Shown: positions 1-5,377 of the stretch, one piece after another
Numbering within the stretch: the stretch's first letter is position 1
How the letters are laid out: every line of letters begins with the position of its first letter
Assembly: GCA_012842325.1 (NCBI GenBank)
Contig: DUTA01000028.1
Coordinates: 1-7,712, forward strand
Length of the DNA stretch: 7,712 nucleotides
From: Bacillota bacterium
GTDB taxonomy: Bacteria; Bacillota; DTU030
Direction of reading: 5' to 3'
Translations under genes and position numbers: made by a program
Notes under the pieces: model-generated
What the model was told of the DNA's origin: nothing
Database searches by the model: none
What the model saw: only the letters and a program-made list of their open reading frames with translations

Positions 1-1
1 G

Positions 2-130
2 CCGGGAGACAATGTGACCATGGATATTGAGCTCATCACCCCCATCGCCATTGAAGAGGGCCTGCGCTTTGCCATCCGGGAAGGCGGCCGGACCGTCGGG
101 GCCGGGGTTGTTTCCGAGATTTTCGAGTAG
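2..130 (+). CDS. tuf: Elongation factor Tu, C-terminal end (partial)
   Basis: Only the last 42 codons and the TAG stop are present; the gene starts left of the window. The visible residues begin PGDNVTMDIELITPIAIEEG and end in GAGVVSEIFE, which is the conserved end of EF-Tu domain 3, including the RFAIREGGRTVGAG strand that closes the beta barrel. EF-Tu is the cytoplasmic GTPase that brings aminoacyl-tRNA to the ribosomal A site; its GTP-binding domain lies outside the window. The position directly upstream of rpsJ is the usual one in Firmicutes, where the str cluster (rpsL-rpsG-fusA-tuf) precedes the S10 cluster; the earlier str genes are inferred. A strong terminator begins 15 bases after the stop, so most tuf transcripts probably end there. 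Identification is very secure. Confidence 0.97.
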   Translation, partial: PGDNVTMDIELITPIAIEEGLRFAIREGGRTVGAGVVSEIFE

Positions 131-144
131 TGGTTGCTTGAGGT

Positions 145-200
145 GGAAAGGCAGACAGTATCGCCTTTCGCAAGCGATACTGTCTCTCCCTTTCCTTTTT
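145..200 (+). terminator. Strong composite intrinsic terminator after tuf
   Basis: A perfect 12-bp stem (153-164 with 174-185) encloses a 9-base loop. Below it, separated by a small internal loop (152 against 186-188), GGAAAGG at 145-151 pairs perfectly with CCTTTCC at 189-195, and TTTTT follows at 196-200. Total pairing is 19 bp. The U-tract follows only on the + strand, since no A-run precedes 145, so it should act in the tuf direction. It separates tuf from rpsJ. The long upper stem is longer than most terminators need, so the palindrome may also be a dispersed repeat copy. Confidence 0.88.
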
Positions 201-216
201 CTGGCGTGAAAGAGGC

Positions 217-224
217 TGTTCTTG
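217..224 (+). promoter_or_regulatory. boxA-like element in the rpsJ leader (tentative)
   Basis: TGTTCTTG lies 16 bases after the terminator U-tract and about 87 bases upstream of rpsJ. It contains the GYTCTT core of boxA antitermination sites in rRNA leaders, which the NusB-S10(NusE) complex binds as RNA. The next gene encodes S10 itself, so the placement is suggestive. The match is short, no boxB or other accompanying element was seen, and a core this short is expected by chance at a few percent in a leader this size. Confidence 0.22.
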
Positions 225-276
225 CGATGAGGTGAGAGGTTGCCGATCAGTGGGTTGGGGAATTTTCACTGAGTAG

Positions 277-293
277 GTCCGTGTCAATCGGGC
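277..293 (+). other. Small hairpin just upstream of the rpsJ ribosome binding site
   Basis: GTCCG at 277-281 can pair with CGGGC at 289-293 (one G-U pair) around a 7-base loop. It ends 3 bases before the AAAGGAGG Shine-Dalgarno sequence at 296-303. It is a weak 5-bp structure that could tune ribosome access to rpsJ or be incidental. It resembles no leader family I recognise. Confidence 0.25.
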
Positions 294-310
294 GCAAAGG
301 AGGGTGGACG

Positions 311-619
311 ATGCCACAACAAAACATTAGGATCAGGCTCAAGGCATATGAACACAGTATTTTGGACCAATCGGCGGAAAAAATTGTCGAGACGGCCAAA
401 AGGACAGGGGCAAGGGTTTCCGGGCCCATTCCTTTACCGACAGAAAAGAGCATTTATACTGTCCTGAGGGCCCCCCACAAGTATAAGGATTCCCGGGAAC
501 AGTTTGAGATGAGGGTACACAAACGCCTCATCGATATTTTGGACCCTACCCCCAAGACCGTCGATGCCTTGATGCGTTTGGACTTACCTGCCGGCGTGGA
601 CATCGAAATCAAACTATAG
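311..619 (+). CDS. rpsJ: 30S ribosomal protein S10
   Basis: 102 residues, the same length as the Bacillus protein. S10 sits in the head of the 30S subunit near the S3-S14 cluster; as NusE it also pairs with NusB in transcription antitermination. Diagnostic segments are IRIRLKAYEHSILDQSAEKI near the N terminus, GPIPLPTEK in the middle (the loop that reaches into the 30S head), DSREQFEMRVHKRLIDI, and the invariant ending DLPAGVDIEIKL. The ATG at 311 was chosen over the in-frame GTG at 281 because AAAGGAGG at 296-303 lies 7 bases before it and the protein then has the family's normal length. It is the first gene of the S10 block, downstream of a strong terminator, and I could not recognise its promoter. 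It is followed after 40 bases by rplC. Confidence 0.97.
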   Translation: MPQQNIRIRLKAYEHSILDQSAEKIVETAKRTGARVSGPIPLPTEKSIYTVLRAPHKYKDSREQFEMRVHKRLIDILDPTPKTVDALMRLDLPAGVDIEIKL

Positions 620-659
620 TCCTCATGTCCCAATTGCGGTTGTTAGGAGGTGGCAAGCG

Positions 660-1280
660 ATGGCGAAAGGCATTTTGGGGCGCAAACTGGGTATGACCCA
701 GGTATTTAAAGAGGACGGAACGGTAATTCCTGTGACTGTACTGGAAGCAGGTCCCTGTACCGTCGTCCAGAAAAAGACTGTCGAGACCGATGGCTATAAT
801 TCAATCCAGGTGGGTTTCGGTGAAGTTAACCGGGCCAGGCTGAACAAACCCCGCCAGGGACATTTTGCCCGGGCCGGTGTGGAACCACTGAAGCACCTGC
901 GGGAATTCAGGGTAGATAAGCCGGAAGAATATGAGGTTGGCCAGGTAATAAAGGCCGATGTCTTTGCCCCGGGGGATAAGGTGCATGTTACCGGCATCTC
1001 ACGGGGGAAGGGTTTTGCCGGTCCGATGAAAAGATGGGGATTCTCCCGCGGCCCCATGAGCCACGGCTCCAAGTATCACCGGGCTACGGGGTCCCTGATG
1101 TCCCTGATGACCAGGGTCCCCCGCGGCCGGAAGATGCCGGGGCGCATGGGAGGGAAAAGGGTTACCGTCAGGAACCTGGAGGTTGTGCGGGTAGATCCGG
1201 AACGGAATCTCCTGCTGGTTAAAGGGGCTGTACCGGGAGCCAGGGGAGCCCTGGTAGCCATAAGGGGTGCAGACCAGTAA
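660..1280 (+). CDS. rplC: 50S ribosomal protein L3
   Basis: 206 residues, normal for bacterial L3. L3 is an early assembly protein of the 50S subunit; its globular beta barrel sits on the surface and a long finger reaches towards the peptidyl transferase centre. The N terminus (GILGRKLGMTQVFKEDG), GISRGKGFAGPMKRWGF around residues 112-128, the MSHGSKYHRATGS segment and KMPGRMGGKRVTV are diagnostic. TAGGAGG at 644-650 lies 9 bases before the ATG. One oddity: between GS and RV in the finger loop, residues 145-150 read SLMSLM, encoded by two perfect tandem copies of a 9-base unit at 1092-1109. Many homologues have a GA/GQN...P-type loop here. The frame stays open on both sides, so this is not a frameshift. 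Family assignment is secure; the loop's functional effect is unknown. Confidence 0.97.
   Translation: MAKGILGRKLGMTQVFKEDGTVIPVTVLEAGPCTVVQKKTVETDGYNSIQVGFGEVNRARLNKPRQGHFARAGVEPLKHLREFRVDKPEEYEVGQVIKADVFAPGDKVHVTGISRGKGFAGPMKRWGFSRGPMSHGSKYHRATGSLMSLMTRVPRGRKMPGRMGGKRVTVRNLEVVRVDPERNLLLVKGAVPGARGALVAIRGADQ
1092..1109 (+). repeat. Tandem 9-base duplication inside rplC
   Basis: TCCCTGATG occurs twice, head to tail (1092-1100 and 1101-1109), in frame, encoding Ser-Leu-Met twice at L3 residues 145-150. Either copy of the CCCTG core can pair with CAGGG at 1112-1116, so the segment can also form alternative small hairpins, and GGGG at 1088-1091 faces CCCC at 1118-1121. This is consistent with replication slippage, though an ancestral sequence was not available for comparison. 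Confidence 0.75.
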
Positions 1281-1327
1281 GACCGGTTTCCCTTCCGCCC
1301 CCAATAGAGTGGAAAGGAGGATGGGTC

Positions 1328-1951
1328 ATGCCGAAGGTAGCAGTATACAATATTGAAGGCCAACAGGTCGGCGAAATGGAACTGGCCGACACTGTTTTTG
1401 GCGCCGAGGTCAACGCGGCGGCAATAAAGCAGGTAGTTGACATGCAGCTGGCCAACCGCAGAAGGGGTACGGCCAGTACCAAGGGCCGGGGTGAAGTCAG
1501 TGGTGGCGGAAGAAAACCCTGGCGGCAGAAGGGTACCGGACGGGCCCGGCATGGGAGCATAAGGTCACCCCTCTGGCGTGGTGGAGCCGTTATCTTTGGG
1601 CCGAAACCCCGGGACTACAGTTTCACCGTTCCCAAGAAGCTCAAGCGCACAGCCCTGCGCTCGGCCCTCTCAGCCAAAGTGGCGGCGGGAGATTTGATAG
1701 TACTGGAAGGCCTGGAATTTGACGTGCCCCGGACCAGGAGGATGGTGGAGATCCTGCGGAATTTGCAGATTACCGGCAAGGCTCTGGTCGTTACCGGGCA
1801 GCCCGATGTCAAGGTGGCCAAATCGGCCCGCAATATTCCGGGGGTAAAATCCCTCCCGGCCAATAGTTTAAACGTCTACGATCTTCTCCTGCACGAGCGG
1901 CTGGTTATGACAAAGGACGCAGTGGCAAAAGTGGAGGAGGTGCTAGGGTAA
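1328..1951 (+). CDS. rplD: 50S ribosomal protein L4
   Basis: 207 residues, the usual bacterial length. L4 is an early 50S assembly protein. Its globular domain binds domain I of 23S rRNA, and an extended loop lines the nascent peptide exit tunnel next to L22. The loop is clear at about residues 61-92: GRKPWRQKGTGRARHGSIRS followed by PLWRGGAVIFGPKPR. The C-terminal part (LVVTGQPDVKVAKSARNIPG, then SLNVYDLLLHERLVMTKDA) is typical. GGAAAGGAGG at 1311-1320 lies 7 bases before the start. A second ATG at 1321 abuts this site out of frame and is too close to compete well. TTTCC at 1287-1291 could pair with GGAAA at 1311-1315 and partly cover the site. The stop TAA shares its last A with the rplW ATG, implying translational coupling. 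In E. coli L4 represses the S10 operon; no such leader structure is recognisable here. Confidence 0.97.
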   Translation: MPKVAVYNIEGQQVGEMELADTVFGAEVNAAAIKQVVDMQLANRRRGTASTKGRGEVSGGGRKPWRQKGTGRARHGSIRSPLWRGGAVIFGPKPRDYSFTVPKKLKRTALRSALSAKVAAGDLIVLEGLEFDVPRTRRMVEILRNLQITGKALVVTGQPDVKVAKSARNIPGVKSLPANSLNVYDLLLHERLVMTKDAVAKVEEVLG

Positions 1952-2238
1952 TGCAGTCACCTTGGGACATCATACGGCGACCCCTCGTCACTGAGAAGGC
2001 CATGCGTTTGGTGGGAGAAAATAAATATTCCTTTGAAGTGGACAGGAAAGCCAATAAAACGGAAATTAAACAGGCCATCGAGGCCATTTTCAAGGTTAAA
2101 GTGAAAAAGGTGCAGACCCTGCAGATGCCGGCCAAACCCAAGCGGCTGGGCCGGTATGTGGGCAAGCGTTCGGCCTGGAAAAAGGCCATTGTCACCCTGG
2201 AAGAAGGGCAAACACTGCCATTCTTTGAAGGAGCATAG
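1951..2238 (+). CDS. rplW: 50S ribosomal protein L23
   Basis: 95 residues, as in Bacillus. L23 sits at the exit of the peptide tunnel and is a docking site for trigger factor and the signal recognition particle. The N terminus IIRRPLVTEKAM, the YSFEVDRKANKTEIKQAIE segment and the basic loop VKVKKVQTLQMPAKPKRLGR with YVGKRSAWKKAIVTL are characteristic. The start overlaps the rplD stop by one base (TAATG), and the ribosome binding site (GGAGG about 12 bases upstream) lies inside the rplD coding sequence, so the two genes are probably translated as a coupled pair. A 62-base gap follows before rplB. Confidence 0.96.
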   Translation: MQSPWDIIRRPLVTEKAMRLVGENKYSFEVDRKANKTEIKQAIEAIFKVKVKKVQTLQMPAKPKRLGRYVGKRSAWKKAIVTLEEGQTLPFFEGA

Positions 2239-2255
2239 GTATTATACAGTTACGC

Positions 2256-2273
2256 TCAGCTAGCTTTAGTTGG
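2256..2273 (+). other. Small hairpin in the rplW-rplB spacer
   Basis: The spacer 2239-2300 contains a 7-bp stem with two G-U pairs (2256-2262 with 2267-2273) closed by a GCTT loop. There is no T-run after it, so it is not a terminator. It ends about 10 bases before the AGGGAGGG ribosome binding site of rplB. It may stabilise or space the message; no function is assignable. Confidence 0.25.
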
Positions 2274-2300
2274 CAAATAGGTAAGGGAGGGAATGTCCAG

Positions 2301-3125
2301 ATGGCAGTCAAGAAATACAAGCCTACCTCCCCCGGACGCCGGTTTGTGACGGTATCCACCTTTGAAGAGATTACCAAAAAGGAGCCGGAAAAATCCCTTT
2401 TGGTACCCCTGAAGAAGACCGGGGGACGCAATGCGCAGGGGCGTATTACTGTCCGGCACCGGGGCGGCGGGCATAAGCGCATGTACCGGCTAATTGATTT
2501 TCGCCGGGATAAAGACGGGATACCGGCCAAGGTGGCCAGTATCGAATACGATCCCAACCGCTCCGCCCGGATTGCCCTCCTCCACTATGCCGATGGGGAA
2601 AAACGCTATATCCTTGCTCCCCTTGGGCTGGAGGTCGGCAGTGTGGTGGAATCGGGGCCCGATGCCGATATCAAAGTCGGCAACTGCCTTCCCCTAAAGG
2701 ATATACCCCTGGGGACCATGATCCACAACATCGAACTGCAGCCGGGCAAGGGCGGCCAATTGGTCCGGTCGGCAGGGGCTGCGGCCCAGCTGCTGGCCAA
2801 GGAAGGAAACTACGCCCACATTCGCCTGCCTTCCGGCGAAGTGCGGCTGATCCACCTCCGCTGCCGGGCCACCATCGGTCAGGTGGGGAATGTGGAACAT
2901 GAGAATATTACCCTGGGCAAAGCGGGGCGGGCCCGCTGGCTGGGTATCCGGCCGGCAGTACGGGGTGTGGCCATGAATCCCGTTGATCACCCCCACGGCG
3001 GCGGCGAGGGTAAATCCCCCATCGGACGCCATCCAGTTACACCCTGGGGCAAGCCGACCCTGGGTGCCAAGACCAGGAAGAAAAAACCGTCGGATCGCTT
3101 GATCGTCAAACGGCGGGCTAAGTAG
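2301..3125 (+). CDS. rplB: 50S ribosomal protein L2
   Basis: 274 residues, normal for bacterial L2. L2 is one of the most conserved 50S proteins, needed for subunit association and for a functional peptidyl transferase region. The N terminus KKYKPTSPGRRFVTV, RITVRHRGGGHKRMYRLIDF (OB-fold RNA-binding domain), the SH3-like domain with GTMIHNIELQPGKGGQLVRS, and the C-terminal MNPVDHPHGGGEGK loop are all present. His230 corresponds to the conserved His229 of E. coli. The basic tail RKKKPSDRLIVKRRAK is complete. AGGGAGGG at about 2284-2291 precedes the ATG. A further ATG at 2293 is out of frame and lies almost on top of the ribosome binding site, so it is unlikely to be used. rpsS follows after 22 bases. 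Confidence 0.98.
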   Translation: MAVKKYKPTSPGRRFVTVSTFEEITKKEPEKSLLVPLKKTGGRNAQGRITVRHRGGGHKRMYRLIDFRRDKDGIPAKVASIEYDPNRSARIALLHYADGEKRYILAPLGLEVGSVVESGPDADIKVGNCLPLKDIPLGTMIHNIELQPGKGGQLVRSAGAAAQLLAKEGNYAHIRLPSGEVRLIHLRCRATIGQVGNVEHENITLGKAGRARWLGIRPAVRGVAMNPVDHPHGGGEGKSPIGRHPVTPWGKPTLGAKTRKKKPSDRLIVKRRAK

Positions 3126-3147
3126 TTCACGGGAAGGGGGTTTAGCA

Positions 3148-3432
3148 GTGGGCAGATCGCTGAAAAAGGGACCCTATGTCCACCCCAGCTTGCTGAAAAA
3201 GATCCAGGAGATGAATGCCAGGAAGGAAAAGAAGGTCATCAAGACCTGGTCCCGGAGTTCAACCATAATCCCGGAAATGGTCGGGCATACCATTGCGGTG
3301 CACGACGGCCGCAAGCATGTTCCCATCTATATTACCGAGGATATGGTCGGCCACAAGCTGGGTGAATTTGCACCAACCCGTATTTTCAGGGGCCATGGTG
3401 CCCACACCGAACGATCTACAGCCCTAAAATAA
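3148..3432 (+). CDS. rpsS: 30S ribosomal protein S19
   Basis: 94 residues from a GTG start. S19 lies in the 30S head, forms a complex with S13 and contacts the A-site tRNA region and the inter-subunit bridge. Diagnostic pieces are GRSLKKGPYVHPSLLKK at the N terminus, IKTWSRSSTIIPEMVGHTIA, HDGRKHVPIYITEDMVGHKL and the LGEFAPTRIFRGHGAHTERS ending. The GTG at 3148 is supported by the family N terminus and the purine-rich GGAAGGGGG at 3132-3140, a weaker ribosome binding site than those of its neighbours. It sits between rplB and rplV with 22-base gaps on both sides, as in other bacteria. Confidence 0.97.
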   Translation: MGRSLKKGPYVHPSLLKKIQEMNARKEKKVIKTWSRSSTIIPEMVGHTIAVHDGRKHVPIYITEDMVGHKLGEFAPTRIFRGHGAHTERSTALK

Positions 3433-3437
3433 GGATG

Positions 3438-3450
3438 AGGAGGGGCGATG
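3438..3450 (+). promoter_or_regulatory. rplV ribosome binding site with a decoy ATG
   Basis: AGGAGG at 3438-3443 is 11 bases from the GTG that gives the conserved L22 N terminus (3455) but only 4 bases from an ATG at 3448 in another frame. That ATG would open a 32-codon reading frame ending at TGA 3544-3546, inside rplV. The peptide has no recognisable family. The spacing to the GTG is long and to the ATG short, so the site could load ribosomes at either. Confidence 0.5.
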
Positions 3451-3454
3451 AACT

Positions 3455-3787
3455 GTGGAAGCCAAGGCAGTAGCACGCTTTGTGCGCATCGCACCGCGCA
3501 AGGTGCGCATTGTAGCGGATCTGATCCGGGGCAAGGATGTGGATGAGGCTTTGGCGATCTTGAAGTTTACCCCGAAGCGGGGTGCAAGGTTGCTGGATAA
3601 AGTTTTACGTTCCGCCATCGCCAATGCCCAGAATAACCACGATATGGATCCCGGTGCCCTATATGTGAAAAGGGTCTACGTTGATGAGGGTCCGACCCTG
3701 AAACGGTACCAGCCCCATCGGATGGGGCAGGCTTTTCCAATCCTGAAGCGGACCAGTCACATCAGTGTAGTCCTCGCGGAAAAATAG
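3455..3787 (+). CDS. rplV: 50S ribosomal protein L22
   Basis: 110 residues from a GTG start. L22 binds all domains of 23S rRNA early in assembly, and its long beta hairpin lines the exit tunnel beside L4 at the macrolide-sensitive constriction. The N terminus AKAVARFVRIAPRKVRIVAD, the KRGARLLDKVLRSAIANAQN helix and the end KRTSHISVVLAEK are diagnostic. The hairpin tip reads YQPHRMGQAFPI at residues 85-96, where the common pattern is PRAxGRA, so Arg, Ala and Arg are replaced by His88, Arg89 and Gln92. The GTG at 3455 was chosen because the family's conserved N terminus begins there; an upstream ATG at 3448 is out of frame. It lies between rpsS and rpsC, both 22 bases away. Confidence 0.97.
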   Translation: MEAKAVARFVRIAPRKVRIVADLIRGKDVDEALAILKFTPKRGARLLDKVLRSAIANAQNNHDMDPGALYVKRVYVDEGPTLKRYQPHRMGQAFPILKRTSHISVVLAEK

Positions 3788-3809
3788 AGGAAGGTAAGGA
3801 GGGATATTA

Positions 3810-4472
3810 GTGGGTCAAAAGGTAAATCCAATCGGTCTACGGACTGGCATTATCAGGGACTGGAAGGCCAGATGGTATGCCGGTAAAGATTATGCCGACC
3901 TCCTCCACGAGGACCTGGCCATTCGCAAATACATTAAAGAGAAACTGTACCAGGCCGGGATCTCGACGGTGGAGATCGAGCGGGCGGCCAACCGGGTCCG
4001 GATTACAGTACACACTGCCAAACCGGGGATCGTTATTGGCCGGGGAGGTTCCGGTGTCGAGGCTCTGCGCAAGGAACTGGAGGATCTGACCGGTAAGCAG
4101 GTCCATATAAATATCGAAGAAGTGAAGGTTCCGGAACTGGATGCCCAGCTGGTGGCGGAGAATATCGCTGCGCAGCTGGAAAAACGTATTGCCTTTCGCC
4201 GGGCCATGAAACAGGCCATAGCCCGGACAATGCGGATGGGAGCCAAGGGCATTAAGGTAGCCTGCAGCGGGCGTCTGGGAGGAGCGGAAATGGCCCGCCG
4301 GGAAGTATACCATGAGGGAACGGTACCCCTGCAGACCCTAAGGGCCGATATCGATTATGGGACGGCAGAAGCCAACACAACTTACGGGAAAATAGGAGTC
4401 AAGGTTTGGATTTATAAAGGTGAAATACTTCCTGAGGCAACAAAGAAAGGTGAGACGGAAGGGGGAGAATAG
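3810..4472 (+). CDS. rpsC: 30S ribosomal protein S3
   Basis: 220 residues from a GTG start. S3 forms part of the mRNA entry tunnel in the 30S head with S4 and S5 and contributes to ribosomal helicase activity. The N-terminal GQKVNPIGLRTGIIRDWKAR, a type II KH domain with the GxxG loop as GRGG at residues 77-80 (KPGIVIGRGGSGVEALRKEL), and the C-terminal domain (GRLGGAEMARREVYHEGTVP, then TLRADIDYG and GKIGVKVWIYKGE) are in the expected order. The acidic tail after residue 208 is short and variable, as usual in the family. AAGGAGGG at 3796-3803 is 6 bases before the GTG. rplP starts 2 bases after the stop, so the two are very likely translationally coupled. Confidence 0.97.
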   Translation: MGQKVNPIGLRTGIIRDWKARWYAGKDYADLLHEDLAIRKYIKEKLYQAGISTVEIERAANRVRITVHTAKPGIVIGRGGSGVEALRKELEDLTGKQVHINIEEVKVPELDAQLVAENIAAQLEKRIAFRRAMKQAIARTMRMGAKGIKVACSGRLGGAEMARREVYHEGTVPLQTLRADIDYGTAEANTTYGKIGVKVWIYKGEILPEATKKGETEGGE

Positions 4473-4474
4473 AC

Positions 4475-4906
4475 ATGCTGATGCCCAAAAGGGTTAAATA
4501 CCGTCGCCAGCACCGGGCCAAAAATATCGGCAAGGCAACACGGGGAACAGAAGTAGCCTTTGGGCAGTACGGCCTGCAGGCCCTGGAACCGGCCTGGGTG
4601 ACGAGCCGCCAAATCGAAGCAGCCAGGACCGCCATGACCCGGTACATGAAGAGGGGCGGTAAGGTCTGGATTAAAATCTTCCCCGACAAGCCCGTCACAG
4701 CCAAACCGGCGGAAACCAGGATGGGCAAGGGGAAAGGTTCCCCCGAGTATTGGATTGCCGTTGTTAAGCCGGGGCGGGTCATGTTTGAGGTGGCGGGGGT
4801 AGCGGAAGAAGTGGCCAGGGAGGCCCTGCGTTTGGCTGCCCATAAGCTGCCTCTGAAAACAAAATTCGTAAAACGCCAAGAAGTGGGTGAGGCCGATGAA
4901 AGCTGA
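4475..4906 (+). CDS. rplP: 50S ribosomal protein L16
   Basis: 143 residues, close to the 144 of Bacillus. L16 is a late 50S assembly protein beside the A-site tRNA and is needed for peptidyl transfer activity. The N terminus MLMPKRVKYRRQHR, GTEVAFGQYGLQALEPAWVT, AARTAMTRYMKRGGKVWIKI and the loop FPDKPVTAKPAETRMGKGKG with SPEYWIAVVKPG are diagnostic. Arg82 in ETRMGKGKG corresponds to the region hydroxylated at Arg81 in E. coli; no statement about modification can be made here. The purine-rich GGAAGGGGGAG at 4457-4467, at the end of rpsC, is the ribosome binding site, 7 bases before the first ATG; the second in-frame ATG at 4481 is less likely from spacing and family sequence. Its last 11 bases overlap rpmC. 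Confidence 0.97.
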   Translation: MLMPKRVKYRRQHRAKNIGKATRGTEVAFGQYGLQALEPAWVTSRQIEAARTAMTRYMKRGGKVWIKIFPDKPVTAKPAETRMGKGKGSPEYWIAVVKPGRVMFEVAGVAEEVAREALRLAAHKLPLKTKFVKRQEVGEADES

Positions 4907-5099
4907 GGCACTGCGCGACCTGACCGATAAGGAATTGCAGGAAAAGCTGAACGACTACAAAGAGGAGTTGTTCAACTTAAGATTTCAGTTGGCCACCGGT
5001 CAACTGGAGAATCCCCTCCGGATCCGCAACGTCAGAAAAACCATTGCCCGGATCAAGACGATCTTGCGGGAGCGGGAGCTCCAGAAAGAGCGGGCATGA
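4896..5099 (+). CDS. rpmC: 50S ribosomal protein L29
   Basis: 67 residues forming two long helices. L29 lies next to L23 at the tunnel exit and helps dock trigger factor and the signal recognition particle. The segments KAEALRDLTDKELQEKL and EELFNLRFQLATGQLENPLR are nearly diagnostic, followed by a second basic helix (RNVRKTIARIKTILRERELQ). The ATG at 4896 was chosen because MKAEALRDL matches the family start; an in-frame GTG at 4887 would add three residues. The gene overlaps rplP by 11 bases, and its only ribosome binding candidate, GGGTGAGG at 4885-4892, sits just 3 bases before the ATG. Translation therefore probably depends on ribosomes finishing rplP. Confidence 0.95.
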   Translation: MKAEALRDLTDKELQEKLNDYKEELFNLRFQLATGQLENPLRIRNVRKTIARIKTILRERELQKERA

Positions 5100-5104
5100 C
5101 AGGG

Positions 5105-5112
5105 AAAGGGGG
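5105..5112 (+). promoter_or_regulatory. Ribosome binding site that sets the rpsQ start
   Basis: AAAGGGGG, followed by T at 5113-side spacing, precedes the ATG at 5120 by about 7 bases. This favours 5120 over the in-frame ATG at 5096, which overlaps the rpmC stop (ATGA) and lacks a good upstream purine site. Confidence 0.6.
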
Positions 5113-5119
5113 TACAAGG

Positions 5120-5377
5120 ATGGGCGAGAGAGGCAACCGCAAGGTGCGTTACGGGACGGTTGTGAGCGACAAAATGGATAAAACCGTGGTGGTAGCCATA
5201 GAAAGAACTATCCAGCATCCACTGTACAAACGGACCGTCAGGCGGACAACGAAGCTGAAAGCCCATGACGAGCATAACAGCTGCGGGATCGGCGATCGGG
5301 TTAAGATCGAATCAACCAGACCCCTGAGCAAGGAAAAGAGATGGCGGGTCGTGGAAATAGTGGAGAAGGCCCGGTAG
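5120..5377 (+). CDS. rpsQ: 30S ribosomal protein S17
   Basis: 85 residues from the ATG at 5120. S17 is a primary 16S rRNA-binding protein of the 30S body with an OB fold. RKVRYGTVVSDKMDKTVVVA, the HPLYKRTVRRTTKLKAHDE loop, GIGDRVKIESTRPLSKEKRW and RVVEIVEKAR are typical. A longer version starting at 5096 would add eight residues (MTGKGGTR) that have no counterpart in the family and would overlap the rpmC stop as ATGA; a better-spaced purine site and the Bacillus-like start MGERGNRKV favour 5120. It is the last gene of the S10 block. The 48-base gap to rplN holds no recognisable terminator or promoter, so transcription probably continues into the spc genes. Confidence 0.94.
   Translation: MGERGNRKVRYGTVVSDKMDKTVVVAIERTIQHPLYKRTVRRTTKLKAHDEHNSCGIGDRVKIESTRPLSKEKRWRVVEIVEKAR

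Noticed and set aside
36..317. Minus-strand reading frame of 93 codons across the tuf-rpsJ spacer, and a 60-codon + frame at 27-209
   Set aside because: Both run through the EF-Tu coding sequence and the palindromic terminator, which explains their similar QYRL...AILS pieces. Neither has a ribosome binding site or recognisable family.
1080..1130. Frameshift or pair of compensating frameshifts in rplC as the cause of the odd loop
   Set aside because: The other frames read GVPDVPDDQ-type sequence unlike L3, while the annotated frame keeps GS before and RV...GRKMPGRMGG after the loop in register.
2216..2250. TATTAT at 2240-2245 as an internal promoter for rplB
   Set aside because: The -10 resembles consensus in 5 of 6 bases, but the only TTGA-like -35 (TTGAAG at 2225) is 9 bases away, and at 17-18 bases there is only GCCATT/TGCCAT. 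There is no extended -10.
3837..4313. Long minus-strand reading frames opposite rpsC, rplP, rplN-rplX and rplE-rpsH (for example 3837-4313, 4399-4911, 5518-6027, 6442-7011)
   Set aside because: They lie opposite strongly conserved ribosomal protein genes in moderately GC-rich DNA, where antisense frames stay open by chance. None shows a family motif.
5096..5119. ATG at 5096 (ATGA overlap with rpmC) as the rpsQ start
   Set aside because: It adds eight residues not seen in the family and lacks a good ribosome binding site. AAAGGGGG serves ATG 5120.
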